Assembly (NCBI RefSeq): GCF_900176275.1
Contig: NZ_FWXD01000003.1
Span: forward strand, 62,001-126,000
Source of the DNA: Andreprevotia lacus DSM 23236
GTDB lineage: Bacteria; Pseudomonadota; Gammaproteobacteria; Burkholderiales; Chitinibacteraceae
Length of the DNA stretch: 64,000 bases
Direction: 5' to 3'
This document shows positions 19,312 through 30,949 of the stretch, piece after piece. The notes beneath the pieces were generated by a model that saw nothing but the letters and a program-made list of their open reading frames with translations, did not search any database and was not told the origin of the DNA. Position 1 is the stretch's first letter; each line of letters starts with the position of its first letter. The translations under genes and the position numbers were made by a program.

Positions 19312-20330
19312 CGGGGGCTCCCGGCGCTTTTCAGCGCGGCGAGGTAATCAAACAGCAGCGACTCGATCACGAGCCGCGCATTCAGCGGGTGGTGTGCCAG
19401 TTTTCTGGCTTCGAGCAAGCGCTCGGCATAGGCAGTCATGCCCGCAGCACGCGGCGCCAGTCGGGCCAAGGCTTCGCGGCAATCTGGATAATAGCGAATT
19501 TTTCCTGACAGCCCCAAGCTGACCAGGTCATGCACCCATTTTTGTAACCATTCCACCAACAACGCCATGTCTACCTTGGCACGATCAAACTCGGTGGCCA
19601 CGGCCAGTACGTCCAGCGCGCCGGGGTTGCCCAGATGCGCCAGCAGGCTGTTGCGCTGCGGCAGCCACTCGGCGGCGGCATCGTCCAGCGCCGCCAGTGG
19701 TGCGCCACCGGTATGGGCCAGATGCAGCGCCGGATCAACCACGCCCTGCGCGGTCAGCCAGCTGGTGGCAACATCCTCGTCCGGCTGCGGCAAGGCAAAC
19801 ACGCGGCAGCGGCTGCGGATGGTGGGCAACAAGCGACGCCAGTGGTTGGACACCAGAATGAAGCGCGCGCCCTCGGGCGGTTCTTCCAGCGTTTTCAGGA
19901 AGGCATTGGCGGCGGCGGTATTCATCGTTTCGGCCGGCACCACCAGGGTGACGCGGCTGCCGCGCCGGTGCGAGGTGAGCTGTACGAAGTCGGTCAGCTC
20001 GCGCACGTTCTCGACATTGATGATGGCCGACTTTTTCTTGGCCTTGGCCCCCTCCTCGCCTTCTTCTGCCTCGCCCTCTTCGGGTGAGAGCAGGCGAAAG
20101 TCAGGGTGATTGCCGGCCAGTTGCCAGCGGCAGCCTTCGCACACGCCACAGGGCGCCAGCGCCTTGTCGGCGGCCTCGCACAGGAACCATGCGGCCAGCC
20201 GTTCGGCAAAGCGGCGCTTGCCGATGCCCGGCTCACCGGTCAGCAACAAGGCATGCGGCAGCCGCGCCGGGTCGTGCAGCAGTTGCGCCCAGGCTTCGTG
20301 TTGCCACGGATAAAGGTCGAGTGCACTCAT
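19308..20330 (-). CDS. holB: DNA polymerase III subunit delta'
   Basis: HolB is the delta' subunit of the clamp loader. The 340-residue protein has the LYPWQHEAW start, a P-loop variant [15 protein letters not shown], and the Zn-module CysX-type cluster [17 protein letters not shown]. It also has the [24 protein letters not shown] region with the SRC-type motif in TIRSRC. The start overlaps tmk by ATGA, giving the usual tmk-holB pair. Confidence 0.95.
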   Translation of the reverse strand: MSALDLYPWQHEAWAQLLHDPARLPHALLLTGEPGIGKRRFAERLAAWFLCEAADKALAPCGVCEGCRWQLAGNHPDFRLLSPEEGEAEEGEEGAKAKKKSAIINVENVRELTDFVQLTSHRRGSRVTLVVPAETMNTAAANAFLKTLEEPPEGARFILVSNHWRRLLPTIRSRCRVFALPQPDEDVATSWLTAQGVVDPALHLAHTGGAPLAALDDAAAEWLPQRNSLLAHLGNPGALDVLAVATEFDRAKVDMALLVEWLQKWVHDLVSLGLSGKIRYYPDCREALARLAPRAAGMTAYAERLLEARKLAHHPLNARLVIESLLFDYLAALKSAGSPR

Positions 20331-20977
20331 GCAGCCAGCCACTCCGGCAAGCAGGCCGTCAGCTCGGCCTGAATGGTGGCAATGCCGCGATTGGCATCAA
20401 TCACCTTGATGCGCGCAGGGTCGGCCGCTGCACGGCGCAGATAGGCATCGCGCACGCGGGTATGAAAATCGGCGGCCTCGCGCTCAAAGCGGTCCAGCTC
20501 GCGGCCGTTGGCCATGCGCGCGGCGCTGACTTCGGGCGGCACATCGAACAGCAAGGTCAGATGCGGTTGCAGCAGGCCGTCGCCGCGCTGCTGCACCAGC
20601 GTCTCCAGTGCGGCAAACTTGGCCAGGTCCAGCCCGCGCCCGCCGCCCTGGTAGGCATAGGTCGCGTCGGAGAAACGATCACACAGCACCCAGTCGCCGC
20701 GCGCCAGCGCCGGCTCGACCACCTGTGCCAGATGCTCGCGCCGCGATGCAAACATCAGCAGTGCCTCGGTTTCCAGATGCATGGGTTCGTTCAGCAGCAA
20801 GGCGCGCAGCTTTTCACCCAGCGGCGTGCCACCCGGTTCGCGCGTGCTGACAAAGCGGATACCCTGGCCGGACAGCCAGTCGGCCAGCCAGGCCAGTTGC
20901 GTGCTTTTACCGGCGCCGTCGACGCCTTCAACACTGATGAAGCGGCCTTGCGGGCCTTGGGAAATCTGAGCAGACAT
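20327..20977 (-). CDS. tmk: Thymidylate kinase
   Basis: Tmk phosphorylates dTMP to dTDP. The 216-residue protein has the P-loop [10 protein letters not shown], the DR(F/Y) motif in [18 protein letters not shown] and [11 protein letters not shown]. The LID region carries REL-type basic residues as in type II enzymes. The ATG at 20977 has GGCGGG immediately upstream; the longer frame adds 17 unconserved codons. It begins the tmk-holB-pilZ operon. Confidence 0.96.
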   Translation of the reverse strand: MSAQISQGPQGRFISVEGVDGAGKSTQLAWLADWLSGQGIRFVSTREPGGTPLGEKLRALLLNEPMHLETEALLMFASRREHLAQVVEPALARGDWVLCDRFSDATYAYQGGGRGLDLAKFAALETLVQQRGDGLLQPHLTLLFDVPPEVSAARMANGRELDRFEREAADFHTRVRDAYLRRAAADPARIKVIDANRGIATIQAELTACLPEWLAA

Positions 20978-21031
20978 CCCGCCATTTTGACAGCTCGGCC
21001 GCAGGATGGCGACGGTTTTACCCGGCAACGT

Positions 21032-22516
21032 TCAGGCCCGCAGCGATTGCATGCTGCCCGCCAGCGACTGTACCGACTCATCCAGCCGCGCCACCGCCCC
21101 GCTGATGGCCTCGGTGGATGCGCTGGCTTCCTGCATGCCCGCCTGCAGTGCCGCCACCTCGCGGGTAATGCCAGCAAAGCGCTCGGCCTGGCTGCGCTCG
21201 TGCCCGGCCACGGCATTGGTCAGCTCGGTCACGCGCTGGCCACCGGCAATGATGTCGCGCAGCGTGTCGTCAGCCTCGCGCGCGGTCTGCGTGCTGACGG
21301 TCATTTTCTCGCTGCCGCTGTGCATGGCCTGCTGCGCCTCGGCCGTACCGGACAGGATGGCGCTGATCTTGCTCTCGATCTCGCGCGTGGCACCACCGGT
21401 GCGCTCGGCCAGCTTGCGCACCTCGTCGGCCACCACGGCAAAGCCGCGCCCGGCTTCACCGGCGCGCGCCGCCTCGATGGCCGCGTTGAGCGCCAGCAGA
21501 TTGGTCTGGTCGGCAATGCTGCGTATCACCTGCACGATATGGCCGATCTCGCCGCTGCGTTGTGCCAGCTCCTCGATACGCTGGGCCGAAGCCAGCATGA
21601 CCTGCGTTGCCTCTTCCAGGCTGCGCATGGTCTGCGTCATGGCCGCACCACCGGCACGCGCCAGGCTGCCGGTGCTGGCGGCCTCGGCAGCAGCGTCGGC
21701 CGATTGTGCTGCACTGTCGGCAGACGCCGCTGCCATCTGTGCCAGCTCCTGCGCCATGCGGGCAGACTGGCCGGCCTGTTGCTGCATGGTGCCACTGATG
21801 GAGCCGGTGCGCGCACTGATCTCGGCCGACTGGCTCGATGCAGTGCTCACCGCGCGCTGCACGTCGGCCAGCATCTGCCGCACCGCCGCCTGGCTGGATT
21901 CGGCCTGCTCGCGCGCCACACTGATCTTGGCAAAGCTGCGCGCCTTGCCCAGTTCGAACATCACCCCCAGCGCCAGCAGCACGACCGACAGGCCGATCAG
22001 CGAGCGGGTTACCAGGCTGGCGTGCAGCGCATGCGGAATCGGGCTTTTGGGCAGCGCCCAGCCCTGCGCATACGCGGCAGAAAACAACACGATGGCGATC
22101 ACGCTCAGCACCGTCCACACCACGCCGCTGCGCAGGCCGCCAATGAAGATGGCCGCCACCGGCAGCAGCAGGAACCACGGCGCGCTGGATGATTCGATGC
22201 CGCCGTTCACGTAGCACATCCACACCACCATGCCGTAGAACACGGCAATCAGGAACTCGCGCACCAGCAGCAAAGCCCCCGTGGCCTTGAGCAGCAACGC
22301 CGCAACGAACATCAGCGCCCCGGCAGTGAGGATGCCGCCGGCCATCGGATAATGGCCCAGCTTGAAATAGTGGATGGAAAACACCGGCACGATCAGCGCG
22401 GCCAGCACGGCACAGCCGACGATATTGCGCGCACGCATCAGGTCGAACGGGTTCTGCCGCAAGGCATCCGGGATGAACCACTCAAAGATGGCGCTTGTTG
22501 TTTTGCTTGCAGACAT
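21032..22516 (-). CDS. Methyl-accepting chemotaxis protein
   Basis: This 494-residue receptor has about six predicted membrane helices in its first 190 residues (for example [16 protein letters not shown] and [15 protein letters not shown]) and no periplasmic sensor domain or clear HAMP domain. A long cytoplasmic coiled coil follows, whose tip is the conserved [21 protein letters not shown] and [18 protein letters not shown]. It should signal to CheA/CheW; its stimulus is unknown, perhaps membrane-related. GGAG lies 6 bases upstream of the chosen ATG. Confidence 0.92.
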   Translation of the reverse strand: MSASKTTSAIFEWFIPDALRQNPFDLMRARNIVGCAVLAALIVPVFSIHYFKLGHYPMAGGILTAGALMFVAALLLKATGALLLVREFLIAVFYGMVVWMCYVNGGIESSSAPWFLLLPVAAIFIGGLRSGVVWTVLSVIAIVLFSAAYAQGWALPKSPIPHALHASLVTRSLIGLSVVLLALGVMFELGKARSFAKISVAREQAESSQAAVRQMLADVQRAVSTASSQSAEISARTGSISGTMQQQAGQSARMAQELAQMAAASADSAAQSADAAAEAASTGSLARAGGAAMTQTMRSLEEATQVMLASAQRIEELAQRSGEIGHIVQVIRSIADQTNLLALNAAIEAARAGEAGRGFAVVADEVRKLAERTGGATREIESKISAILSGTAEAQQAMHSGSEKMTVSTQTAREADDTLRDIIAGGQRVTELTNAVAGHERSQAERFAGITREVAALQAGMQEASASTEAISGAVARLDESVQSLAGSMQSLRA

Positions 22517-22692
22517 GATGACTCCGGTTCGCCGCACAGGCGGTGTGCCAATGGCAAAGTCTAGTTGCCCCGGCATGGCCTATGAATACAGGAAGTCCGC
22601 CACAGCGGCATTGCACCGACCAAAGGCAAACCACGGACAAATGGCCGGCTGCATGTAAACCCCAATACCGTTTGCCCGCCGGCATGATAGCG

Positions 22693-24740
<2,048 letters not shown>

Positions 24741-24754
24741 TCGTCAGCAACACC

Positions 24755-24803
24755 AGGCGGCGTTGTTGCACCGGCAATCAAGGTGCGGCAACGCCGCTTT
24801 GCT
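24755..24803 (+). terminator. Terminator after fadH
   Basis: A long near-perfect stem of about 16 bp (GCGGCGTTGTTGCACC / GGTGCGGCAACGCCGC) with a 9-base loop starts 16 bases after the fadH stop and is followed by TTTGCTTT. Confidence 0.8.
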
Positions 24804-24902
24804 TTGTGCGCAGGAAAACACCGAGCGTGGCGCCTGAAGCGCGATGCCTATCTCTGTCAGATTCAAAACAGCTTTGGGGGATTTACTGCAGGAGGGGGTA
24901 AA

Positions 24903-24979
24903 TGGTGCACCCGGAGCGATTCGAACGCCCGACCCTCTGGTTCGTAGCCAGATACTCTATCCAACTGAGCTACGGGTGC
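24903..24979 (-). tRNA. tRNA-Arg (anticodon ACG)
   Basis: This is a 77-base cloverleaf with the 3' CCA encoded. The acceptor stem pairs GCACCCG with CGGGTGC. The D-arm contains AGCTCAGTTGGATAGAG, the anticodon stem-loop is CTGG-CTACGAA-CCAG, giving anticodon ACG, and the T-loop is GTTCGAATC. It lies 51 bases after tRNA-Ser on the same strand, probably on one transcript. Confidence 0.96.
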
Positions 24980-25030
24980 ACTATTTAGTTACTGCTTTAC
25001 TACTTGCCCAGAACCACCCGAAGGAGGTCT

Positions 25031-25124
25031 TGGCGGAGACGGAGGGATTCGAACCCTCGATACAGGTTTAAGCCCGTATGCTTCCTTAGCAGGGAAGTGA
25101 TTTCAGCCACTCATCCACGTCTCC
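25031..25124 (-). tRNA. tRNA-Ser (anticodon GCT)
   Basis: This 94-base class II tRNA has an encoded CCA, acceptor GGAGACG / CGTCTCC, anticodon stem-loop CTTCC-CTGCTAA-GGAAG (anticodon GCT) and the long variable arm of serine tRNAs (CATACGGGCTTAAACCTGT region). T-loop GTTCGAATC. A consensus promoter lies just upstream. Confidence 0.96.
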
Positions 25125-25130
25125 GTCAAG

Positions 25131-25168
25131 GGAAGCCGGATAATACCTAGGGTTCCGGCTTCCGTCAA
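25131..25168 (-). promoter_or_regulatory. Strong sigma-70 promoter for the tRNA-Ser/tRNA-Arg transcript
   Basis: On the minus strand, TTGACG (25168-25163), a 17-base spacer and TATTAT (25145-25140) are followed by a GC-rich discriminator, CCGGCTTCC, ending about 7 bases before tRNA-Ser. The GC-rich discriminator is typical of stringently controlled tRNA promoters. A perfect 9-bp inverted repeat (GGAAGCCGG / CCGGCTTCC, 25131-25139 and 25154-25162) brackets the -10. Confidence 0.8.
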
Positions 25169-25182
25169 ATGACAGATGCACT

Positions 25183-25204
25183 AAAGCGCGAATTTATTTC
25201 GCGC
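25183..25204 (-). terminator. Hairpin after lysC
   Basis: A perfect 7-bp stem, GCGCGAA / TTCGCGC, with a 5-base loop is followed by TTTAG on the minus strand, 19 bases after the lysC stop. It is a weak intrinsic terminator candidate separating lysC from the tRNA promoter. Confidence 0.5.
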
Positions 25205-25223
25205 GGGTAGCGCAATCCCGCAA

Positions 25224-26450
25224 TTACTTGACCTGATCGAGGCCAAAGGCACGGTGCAGCACGCGCACAGCCAGCTCCAGATACTTCTCGTCCACGATCA
25301 CGGAAATCTTGATTTCCGAGGTCGAGATCATCTGGATGTTGATGCCTTCTTCAGCCAGGGTGCGGAACATGGTGGAAGCCACGCCCACGTGCGAGCGCAT
25401 GCCCACGCCAACGATGGAGACCTTGCAGATCTTGTCGTCGCCGTTGACGCTCTTGCCGCCCACGTGCGCCTGCACGCCTTCCAGCACCTTGATGGTGCGG
25501 GCGAATTCGCCCTTGGGCACGGTGAAGCTGAAATCGGTGGTGCCGTCCTGGCCGACGTTCTGGATGATCATGTCCACGTCGATGTTGGCGTCTGCCACCG
25601 GGCCGAGGATCTGGTACGCGATGCCGGGCTTGTCCGGCACGCCGATCACGTTGATACGGGCTTCGTCACGGTTGAAGGCGATGCCGGAGACGACGGGCTT
25701 TTCCATGTTCGGGTCTTCCTCGAAGGTAATCAGCGTGCCCTCGCCTTCTTCCTGGAAGGACGACAACACGCGCAGTTTCACGTTGTATTTGCCGGCGAAT
25801 TCAACCGAGCGGATTTGCAGCACTTTGGAACCAAGGCTGGCCATCTCGAGCATTTCCTCGAAAGTGATGGTCTTGAGCTTCTTGGCTTCCGGCACCACGC
25901 GCGGGTCGGTGGTGTAAACACCATCGACGTCGGTATAGATCTGGCACTCGTCAGCCTTGAGCGCGGCGGCCAGCGCCACGCCCGAGGTATCCGAGCCACC
26001 ACGGCCGAGGGTGGTGATGTTGCCTTCGGCATCCACACCCTGGAAACCGGCGACGATCACGACGCGGCCGGCATTCAGGTCGGCACGCATGGCGGCATCG
26101 TCGATCGACTGGATGCGCGCCTTGGTGTGCATGGAATCGGTCAGGATCTTCACCTGGGCGCCGGTGTAGGACTTGGCTTCAATGCCCAGTTCCTTCAGCG
26201 CCATGGCCAGGAGGCCGATGGTGACCTGCTCGCCGGTGGAAACGATGACGTCGAGCTCGCGCGGGTCCGGATTGGCCTGGATATCCTTGGCGAGTGCGAT
26301 CAGGCGGTTGGTTTCACCGCTCATGGCCGACAGGACGACGACCAGGTCGTGGCCCTGGGCCTTGAATTTGGCGACGCGGCGGGCGACGTTCTTGATGCGG
26401 TCGGTCGTGCCGACCGAGGTGCCGCCGTATTTCTGGACGATCAATGCCAT
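25224..26450 (-). CDS. lysC: Aspartate kinase
   Basis: Aspartokinase starts the lysine/threonine/methionine/diaminopimelate branch by phosphorylating aspartate. The 408-residue protein has the KYGGTSVG N-terminal motif, the GRGGSDTSGVALAAAL kinase signature, the DVDGVYTTDPRVVPEAKKL motif and two C-terminal ACT domains (about 265-400) for feedback control. The length and sequence match single-function aspartokinases that may also yield a separate beta polypeptide. The ATG at 26450 begins MALIVQKYGG. No upstream attenuator or riboswitch was recognised. Confidence 0.96.
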   Translation of the reverse strand: MALIVQKYGGTSVGTTDRIKNVARRVAKFKAQGHDLVVVLSAMSGETNRLIALAKDIQANPDPRELDVIVSTGEQVTIGLLAMALKELGIEAKSYTGAQVKILTDSMHTKARIQSIDDAAMRADLNAGRVVIVAGFQGVDAEGNITTLGRGGSDTSGVALAAALKADECQIYTDVDGVYTTDPRVVPEAKKLKTITFEEMLEMASLGSKVLQIRSVEFAGKYNVKLRVLSSFQEEGEGTLITFEEDPNMEKPVVSGIAFNRDEARINVIGVPDKPGIAYQILGPVADANIDVDMIIQNVGQDGTTDFSFTVPKGEFARTIKVLEGVQAHVGGKSVNGDDKICKVSIVGVGMRSHVGVASTMFRTLAEEGINIQMISTSEIKISVIVDEKYLELAVRVLHRAFGLDQVK

Positions 26451-26518
26451 GATGCAACCTGTGTGGTTGGTAAGACGAAATTTGTTAAGGGCACAATTGT
26501 AATGAAACCTGTTGCGCT

Positions 26519-27613
26519 TTACGAGCGTGCGAGCATCCCATCGGCAACTTGCATGGGCACACGCGGTGCAACGGCACACATCAATTCATAGCCTATGGTG
26601 CCGGCGGCGGCGGCCACCTCATCAATGGAAAGTTGCCGCCCCCACAGCTCGACCGGGCTATCCACGCCGGCCTGCGGCAGATCGGTAATGTCTACCGCCA
26701 GCATATCCATCGATACCCTGCCGATCAGGCGCGAGCGCTGGCCTGCCACCACTACCGGGGTGCCGGTGGGGGCGTGGCGCGGATACCCATCGGCATAGCC
26801 ACAGGCCACTGTACCGATGCGCATGCTGCGCTCGGCAACGAAGGTGGCCCCGTAACCGACTGCATCCCCGGCCTGGAGTTCCTGCACGCCGATGATTTTT
26901 GATTCCAGCGTCATGGCCGCCTGCAAATCCAGCGACTGTGCGGTGCGCGCAAGGCCAAACGGGCTGCTGCCATAGAGCGCGATACCGGGGCGCACCCAGT
27001 CCTGATGCGTGTGCGGATAGGCCAGTGTGGCAGCAGAGTTGGCCAAGGTGACCGGCAACTGCAGCCCGGCACAGGCAGCATTGAAGCACGTCATCTGCGC
27101 TTGGATACCCTTGGCAGGCTCATCGGCCGTGGCAAAGTGTGCCATCAAGGTAATGCCGGCCACATTCGGATTGCCCTGCAGCCGGGCCACCAGCGCAGGT
27201 GCCTGTTCGGCGGGGAAACCCAGCCGGTTCATGCCGGTATTGAGTTTGAGAAACACCTGCACCGGTGCAGCCAGCCGCTGCGCCTCCAGTCGCGCCAGCG
27301 AGGCCTCGTCGTGCACCGCCAGCCAGAAATCATGCGCGGCGGCACCATGCAGTTCGTCGGCATCGAACACGCCCTCCAGCAGCAGGATGGGCTGGTGGTA
27401 ACCGGCATCGCGCAAACGCAGCGCACTGGCAAACTCCACCGTGCCAAAGCCATCGGCATCGCTGATCGCTGCCGCCACATTCAGCAGGCCGTGGCCGTAG
27501 GCATTGGCCTTGACCACCGCGAATGCACGGCTGCCTGCCGCACCGGCCTTGAGCACGTGGTAGTTGTGACGCAGCGCGTCGGCGTGGATGGTGGCAAGTA
27601 TGGGGCGCGGCAT
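26519..27613 (-). CDS. alr: Alanine racemase
   Basis: Alr interconverts L- and D-alanine for peptidoglycan. The 364-residue PLP enzyme has the lysine that binds PLP (Lys35 in AVVKANAYGHG), the NTGMNRLGF motif, RPGIALYG and the catalytic-Tyr region AVGYGATF. The frame is open far upstream, but MPRPILATI at 27613 is the family start. It follows dedA on the same strand by 11 bases. Confidence 0.96.
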   Translation of the reverse strand: MPRPILATIHADALRHNYHVLKAGAAGSRAFAVVKANAYGHGLLNVAAAISDADGFGTVEFASALRLRDAGYHQPILLLEGVFDADELHGAAAHDFWLAVHDEASLARLEAQRLAAPVQVFLKLNTGMNRLGFPAEQAPALVARLQGNPNVAGITLMAHFATADEPAKGIQAQMTCFNAACAGLQLPVTLANSAATLAYPHTHQDWVRPGIALYGSSPFGLARTAQSLDLQAAMTLESKIIGVQELQAGDAVGYGATFVAERSMRIGTVACGYADGYPRHAPTGTPVVVAGQRSRLIGRVSMDMLAVDITDLPQAGVDSPVELWGRQLSIDEVAAAAGTIGYELMCAVAPRVPMQVADGMLARS

Positions 27614-27624
27614 GAATACTCCGG

Positions 27625-28242
27625 TCAGGATGGACGGCAACGGGCACGGTGACGGCGCCAGGCCCAGATGGCCACGCCGACCAGCACAACGAGGATGACC
27701 AGCAGCAGGCCGCCCTGGCCGCGCTTGATCCACATCATCAGCCAGTCGCGCTTGTAGGCGCCGTAATAACCGAGATAGACCCAGACCGGCACGCTGATCA
27801 GCGCGGCAGCACCATCGAGCGCCAGAAAGCGCCAGTAAGGGATTTTCTTGCTCATGCCCGCAGTGAGAAAGATGGGCGAGCGCAGGCCGGGCAGAAAACG
27901 CGCCACGAACAGCACGCGGTTGCCATAGCGGCAGAATTTGTCCTGCACCGCCGCATAGCGGGCCGGCGTCAGCAGCCGCGCCACCCAGCGCCAGCGCAAT
28001 ACGCCCTCGCCCCAGTGGTGGCCGGCAAAGAACATGAAGGTATCGCCCACCAGCACGCCGGCCATGCCCACCGCAAACATCCAGTGCACATTGGCAAAGC
28101 CCAGTCCGGCAATGATGCCGCCGGCCACCAGGGTGATGTCCTCGGGGATGGGCACGCCAAGACCGCAAATGAGCAGAACGAGAAAAACAGCCAGATAACC
28201 GTAGTCGGTAAACAGCGGCAGCAGGTATTGAAGGGTTTCCAT
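27625..28242 (-). CDS. DedA family membrane protein
   Basis: This 205-residue inner membrane protein of the DedA/VTT family has the characteristic CGLGVPIPEDITLVAGG motif, the GDTFMFFAGHHWG segment and the RFLPGLRSPIFLTAG loop, with about five membrane helices and a basic C-terminal tail (RRHRAR). Family members act in envelope homeostasis and, in some cases, undecaprenyl-phosphate or phospholipid recycling. The METLQYLL start follows the family, and the gene is divergent from lplT, another lipid-related membrane protein. Confidence 0.93.
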   Translation of the reverse strand: METLQYLLPLFTDYGYLAVFLVLLICGLGVPIPEDITLVAGGIIAGLGFANVHWMFAVGMAGVLVGDTFMFFAGHHWGEGVLRWRWVARLLTPARYAAVQDKFCRYGNRVLFVARFLPGLRSPIFLTAGMSKKIPYWRFLALDGAAALISVPVWVYLGYYGAYKRDWLMMWIKRGQGGLLLVILVVLVGVAIWAWRRHRARCRPS

Positions 28243-28400
28243 GTACTTCCAGGGACAGGGGGCGTAACGCCCCGGCGTCAGTTTAACATGCAGCTTACAA
28301 GCTCTCGTTCGGACATTCCCGCATCGAATCGGTTCAAGCCCGCCGCAATTGCCAGACAAACGTGTTATAACCGCGTGATTCGCCTTCACTGACAGCATTA

Positions 28401-29696
28401 ATGGACCGTGGTTTCTTTCTGATCCTCAGCGCACAGTTTCTTTCCGCGCTGGCGGACAACGCCCTCTTCATTGCCGCAATGGCGCTGCTTAAAGAGCAGA
28501 TGGCGCCCAGCTGGCATCACTCGATGCTGCTGGAGTGCTTCACGCTCTCCTACGTCATCCTCGCCCCGTTTGCCGGCTCGTTTGCCGATTCGATGCACAA
28601 GGGCAAGGCGATGATGATCTGCAACGGCATCAAGCTGATGGGCTGCGTGGCCATGCTGGCCGGAATGGACCCGTTGCTGGCCTATGGCATCGTCGGTTTC
28701 GGCGCGGCGGCCTACAGCCCGGCCAAGTACGGCCTGATCACCGAATACCTGCCGCATGAAAAACTGGTGGAAGCCAATGGCTGGCTGGAAGGCGCCACCG
28801 TGGGTGCCATCATCTTCGGCACCGTACTGGGTGGCGCACTCACCGGCCAGGCTGTCGGCGACTGGCTGGATGCGATGGAGTTCATCCCGGAATGGTTCTC
28901 GCCGGCACCATTCGCCATCTGCATCATCCTGCTGCTTTATCTTTGTGCGGCCTGGCTGAATATCTATATCCCCAAGCTCAATGTGCAGCTCAAGCCGCTG
29001 GAATGGCGGCCGATGGCGCTGATCCACGAGTTCTCCGACTGCGTGAAGCGCCTGTGGCAAGACCCGCAGGGGCAGCTCTCGCTGGCGGTCACCACGCTGT
29101 TCTGGGGGGCTGGCGCCACCATGCGGCTGGTGGTGCTGAACTGGGCGGTGCTCTGGCTCAATTACTCCATCCAGCAAGCTACCTTGCTGGTGGCCACCGT
29201 TGCCGTCGGTACCGCCGTGGGCGCCGTGCTGGCTGGCCGCTTCATCCCGCTCAAGAAGGCATTCAACGTGCTGCCGGCCGGGGTCGCCATGGGCGTGCTG
29301 GTGATGAGCATGCTGCTGATCCACACGCCGGGCGCCGCCGCCGGACTGATGTTCGTGGTCGGCATCCTGTCGGGCTTCTTCGTCGTGCCGCTCAACGCCA
29401 TGCTGCAGCACCGGGGCTATTTGCTGATGGGCGCCGGCCATTCGATCGCGGTGCAGAACTTCAACGAGAACCTTGGCATCCTGGTCATGGTCGGACTGCA
29501 TGTGCTGCTGGTGAAGTATCTGAGCAGCCCGGTCCCGGCCAATGCTCAAGAAATTGTAAAGGACCAGTTTGCTGTAAACGGCATGCCACCGATGCACGTT
29601 ATCGTGCTCGGCTTTGGATTGTTTGTAGCCGTGAGCATGGTGCTGGTGATCTGGCGCTATCGCCGTGGCGTTCGCGCTGGAATCATGCATGACTAA
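28401..29696 (+). CDS. lplT: Lysophospholipid transporter LplT
   Basis: LplT is an MFS protein that flips lysophospholipids into the cytoplasm for reacylation by Aas. The 431-residue, 12-helix protein starts DRGFFLILSAQFLSALADNALFIAA, with the MFS loop motif and AAYSPAKYGLITEYLPHEKLVEANGWLEG, which are diagnostic for LplT. The aas partner gene is not adjacent. The last codons overlap the start of the RND adaptor gene by 8 bases. Confidence 0.93.
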   Translation: MDRGFFLILSAQFLSALADNALFIAAMALLKEQMAPSWHHSMLLECFTLSYVILAPFAGSFADSMHKGKAMMICNGIKLMGCVAMLAGMDPLLAYGIVGFGAAAYSPAKYGLITEYLPHEKLVEANGWLEGATVGAIIFGTVLGGALTGQAVGDWLDAMEFIPEWFSPAPFAICIILLLYLCAAWLNIYIPKLNVQLKPLEWRPMALIHEFSDCVKRLWQDPQGQLSLAVTTLFWGAGATMRLVVLNWAVLWLNYSIQQATLLVATVAVGTAVGAVLAGRFIPLKKAFNVLPAGVAMGVLVMSMLLIHTPGAAAGLMFVVGILSGFFVVPLNAMLQHRGYLLMGAGHSIAVQNFNENLGILVMVGLHVLLVKYLSSPVPANAQEIVKDQFAVNGMPPMHVIVLGFGLFVAVSMVLVIWRYRRGVRAGIMHD

Positions 29697-30861
29697 AGTA
29701 GTCTCTCCGCTGTTGCTTGCCCTGCCCGTCGGGGCCGTCCTGCTGGTTGCGCTGTCCGGCTGCCAGCGTGCCGATGACGCGGCGGCGGCAGCCGCCAAAA
29801 AACCGCGCCCGCAACAGGTACGCGCGGTCAAGACTGAAACCACCGATGTGCCGCTGCGCCTCTCCGCGCAAGGGCACGTGATGTCGCTGAATCAGGTTGA
29901 TCTGCGCCCGCAAGTCAGCGCCGTGCTGCGCGCCATCCATTTCAAGGAAGGCGACGATGTAAAGGCCGGCCAGCTGCTGTTCAGCCTGGATGACCGCGAC
30001 GCAGCCGCCAGCCAGCAGAAAATGGATGCCAACATCGTCCAGTATCAGGCACAGCTGGTGCAGGCCGAGCGTGATCTGCTGCGCTCGCGCGATCTGGCCA
30101 CCAAGGGCTTTGTCTCGCCGTCGGCCATCGATACCGCACAAGCCAGGGTCGATACGCTGAAGGCGCAGATTGCCGCCGCCAGGGCCGATTCGACCAACGC
30201 ACGCGTAGCGCTGACCGACCGCCGCATCGTCGCGCCGTTCTCGGGCCGCACCGGTGCGCTGAATGCCTACCCCGGCAGTCTGGTGCAGCCGGGCAACACG
30301 CAACCCCTGGTCACCCTGACCCAACTCGACCCGATTTCCATCCGCTTCACCCTGCCCGAAGCCGAGCTGAATGCCGTGCGCGCCGCGCAGGCAGAGGGCC
30401 CGGTCACCGTCACTACCGATCTGGGCAAGGGCGGCAAGCTGGAAGGCAAACTGACCTTCATCGACAACACCATCGACACCACCAGCGGCACCATCGTGAT
30501 GAAGGCCGAGTTCGCCAACCCCAAGCATCTGCTGTGGCCGGGCATGTATACCCCGATCAGCATCGAAGCGGGCGTGACGCACGATGCGGTGGTGCTGCCG
30601 GCACAGGCATTGCAAAGCGGCCCGGCCGGGCGTTTCGTCTACCGCATCCAGCCGGACCAGACCGTGGCCAGCCAGCCGGTGCAGCTGGTGCGCGTGTTCG
30701 ACGAGCGCGCCATTGTCACCGGCGTGCAGCCGGGCGTGAAAGTCGTTTCTGAAGGCGGCCAGAACCTGCGGCCCGGTGTGCAGGTGCAGGAAGCCAGCGG
30801 CCCGGCCAGCAAGGGCGGCAACGGCCGTGCCAGCAGCGCCAGCCAGAGCAAGAGCGAATAA
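29689..30861 (+). CDS. RND efflux periplasmic adaptor (lipoprotein)
   Basis: This membrane fusion protein of an RND tripartite pump has a lipoprotein signal (LLVALSGCQ). Its 390 residues show the biotinyl-lipoyl half motifs (LRAIHFKEGDDVKAGQLLFSLDD), a coiled-coil hairpin (about 100-180, QAERDLLRSRDLATKGFVS), IVAPFSGRTGALNAYPGSLVQPGN, and a C-terminal beta-barrel/MP domain. The tail is Gly/Ser-rich. The order adaptor then pump, 88 bases apart, fits MdtA/AcrA-type operons. No TolC-like gene follows. The ATG overlaps lplT. Confidence 0.92.
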   Translation: MTKVVSPLLLALPVGAVLLVALSGCQRADDAAAAAAKKPRPQQVRAVKTETTDVPLRLSAQGHVMSLNQVDLRPQVSAVLRAIHFKEGDDVKAGQLLFSLDDRDAAASQQKMDANIVQYQAQLVQAERDLLRSRDLATKGFVSPSAIDTAQARVDTLKAQIAAARADSTNARVALTDRRIVAPFSGRTGALNAYPGSLVQPGNTQPLVTLTQLDPISIRFTLPEAELNAVRAAQAEGPVTVTTDLGKGGKLEGKLTFIDNTIDTTSGTIVMKAEFANPKHLLWPGMYTPISIEAGVTHDAVVLPAQALQSGPAGRFVYRIQPDQTVASQPVQLVRVFDERAIVTGVQPGVKVVSEGGQNLRPGVQVQEASGPASKGGNGRASSASQSKSE

Positions 30862-30949
30862 AGCCCGTTGCGGCGGCGCGCCCTGGCGTTGCCGCAACCA
30901 CCCGCCCCGGCGCGGGCCCCGATGTAGCGCCTAGCCTTTACGAGCTGCC

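Noticed and set aside
24844-25071. 75-codon open frame across the tRNA genes, with the sequence GAIRTPDPLVRS
   Set aside because: This is the well-known false protein made by reading tRNA genes in antisense; the tRNAs explain the bases.
26451-26518. Lysine riboswitch upstream of lysC
   Set aside because: Only 68 bases separate lysC from alr, too short for the lysine aptamer, and no conserved core was seen.
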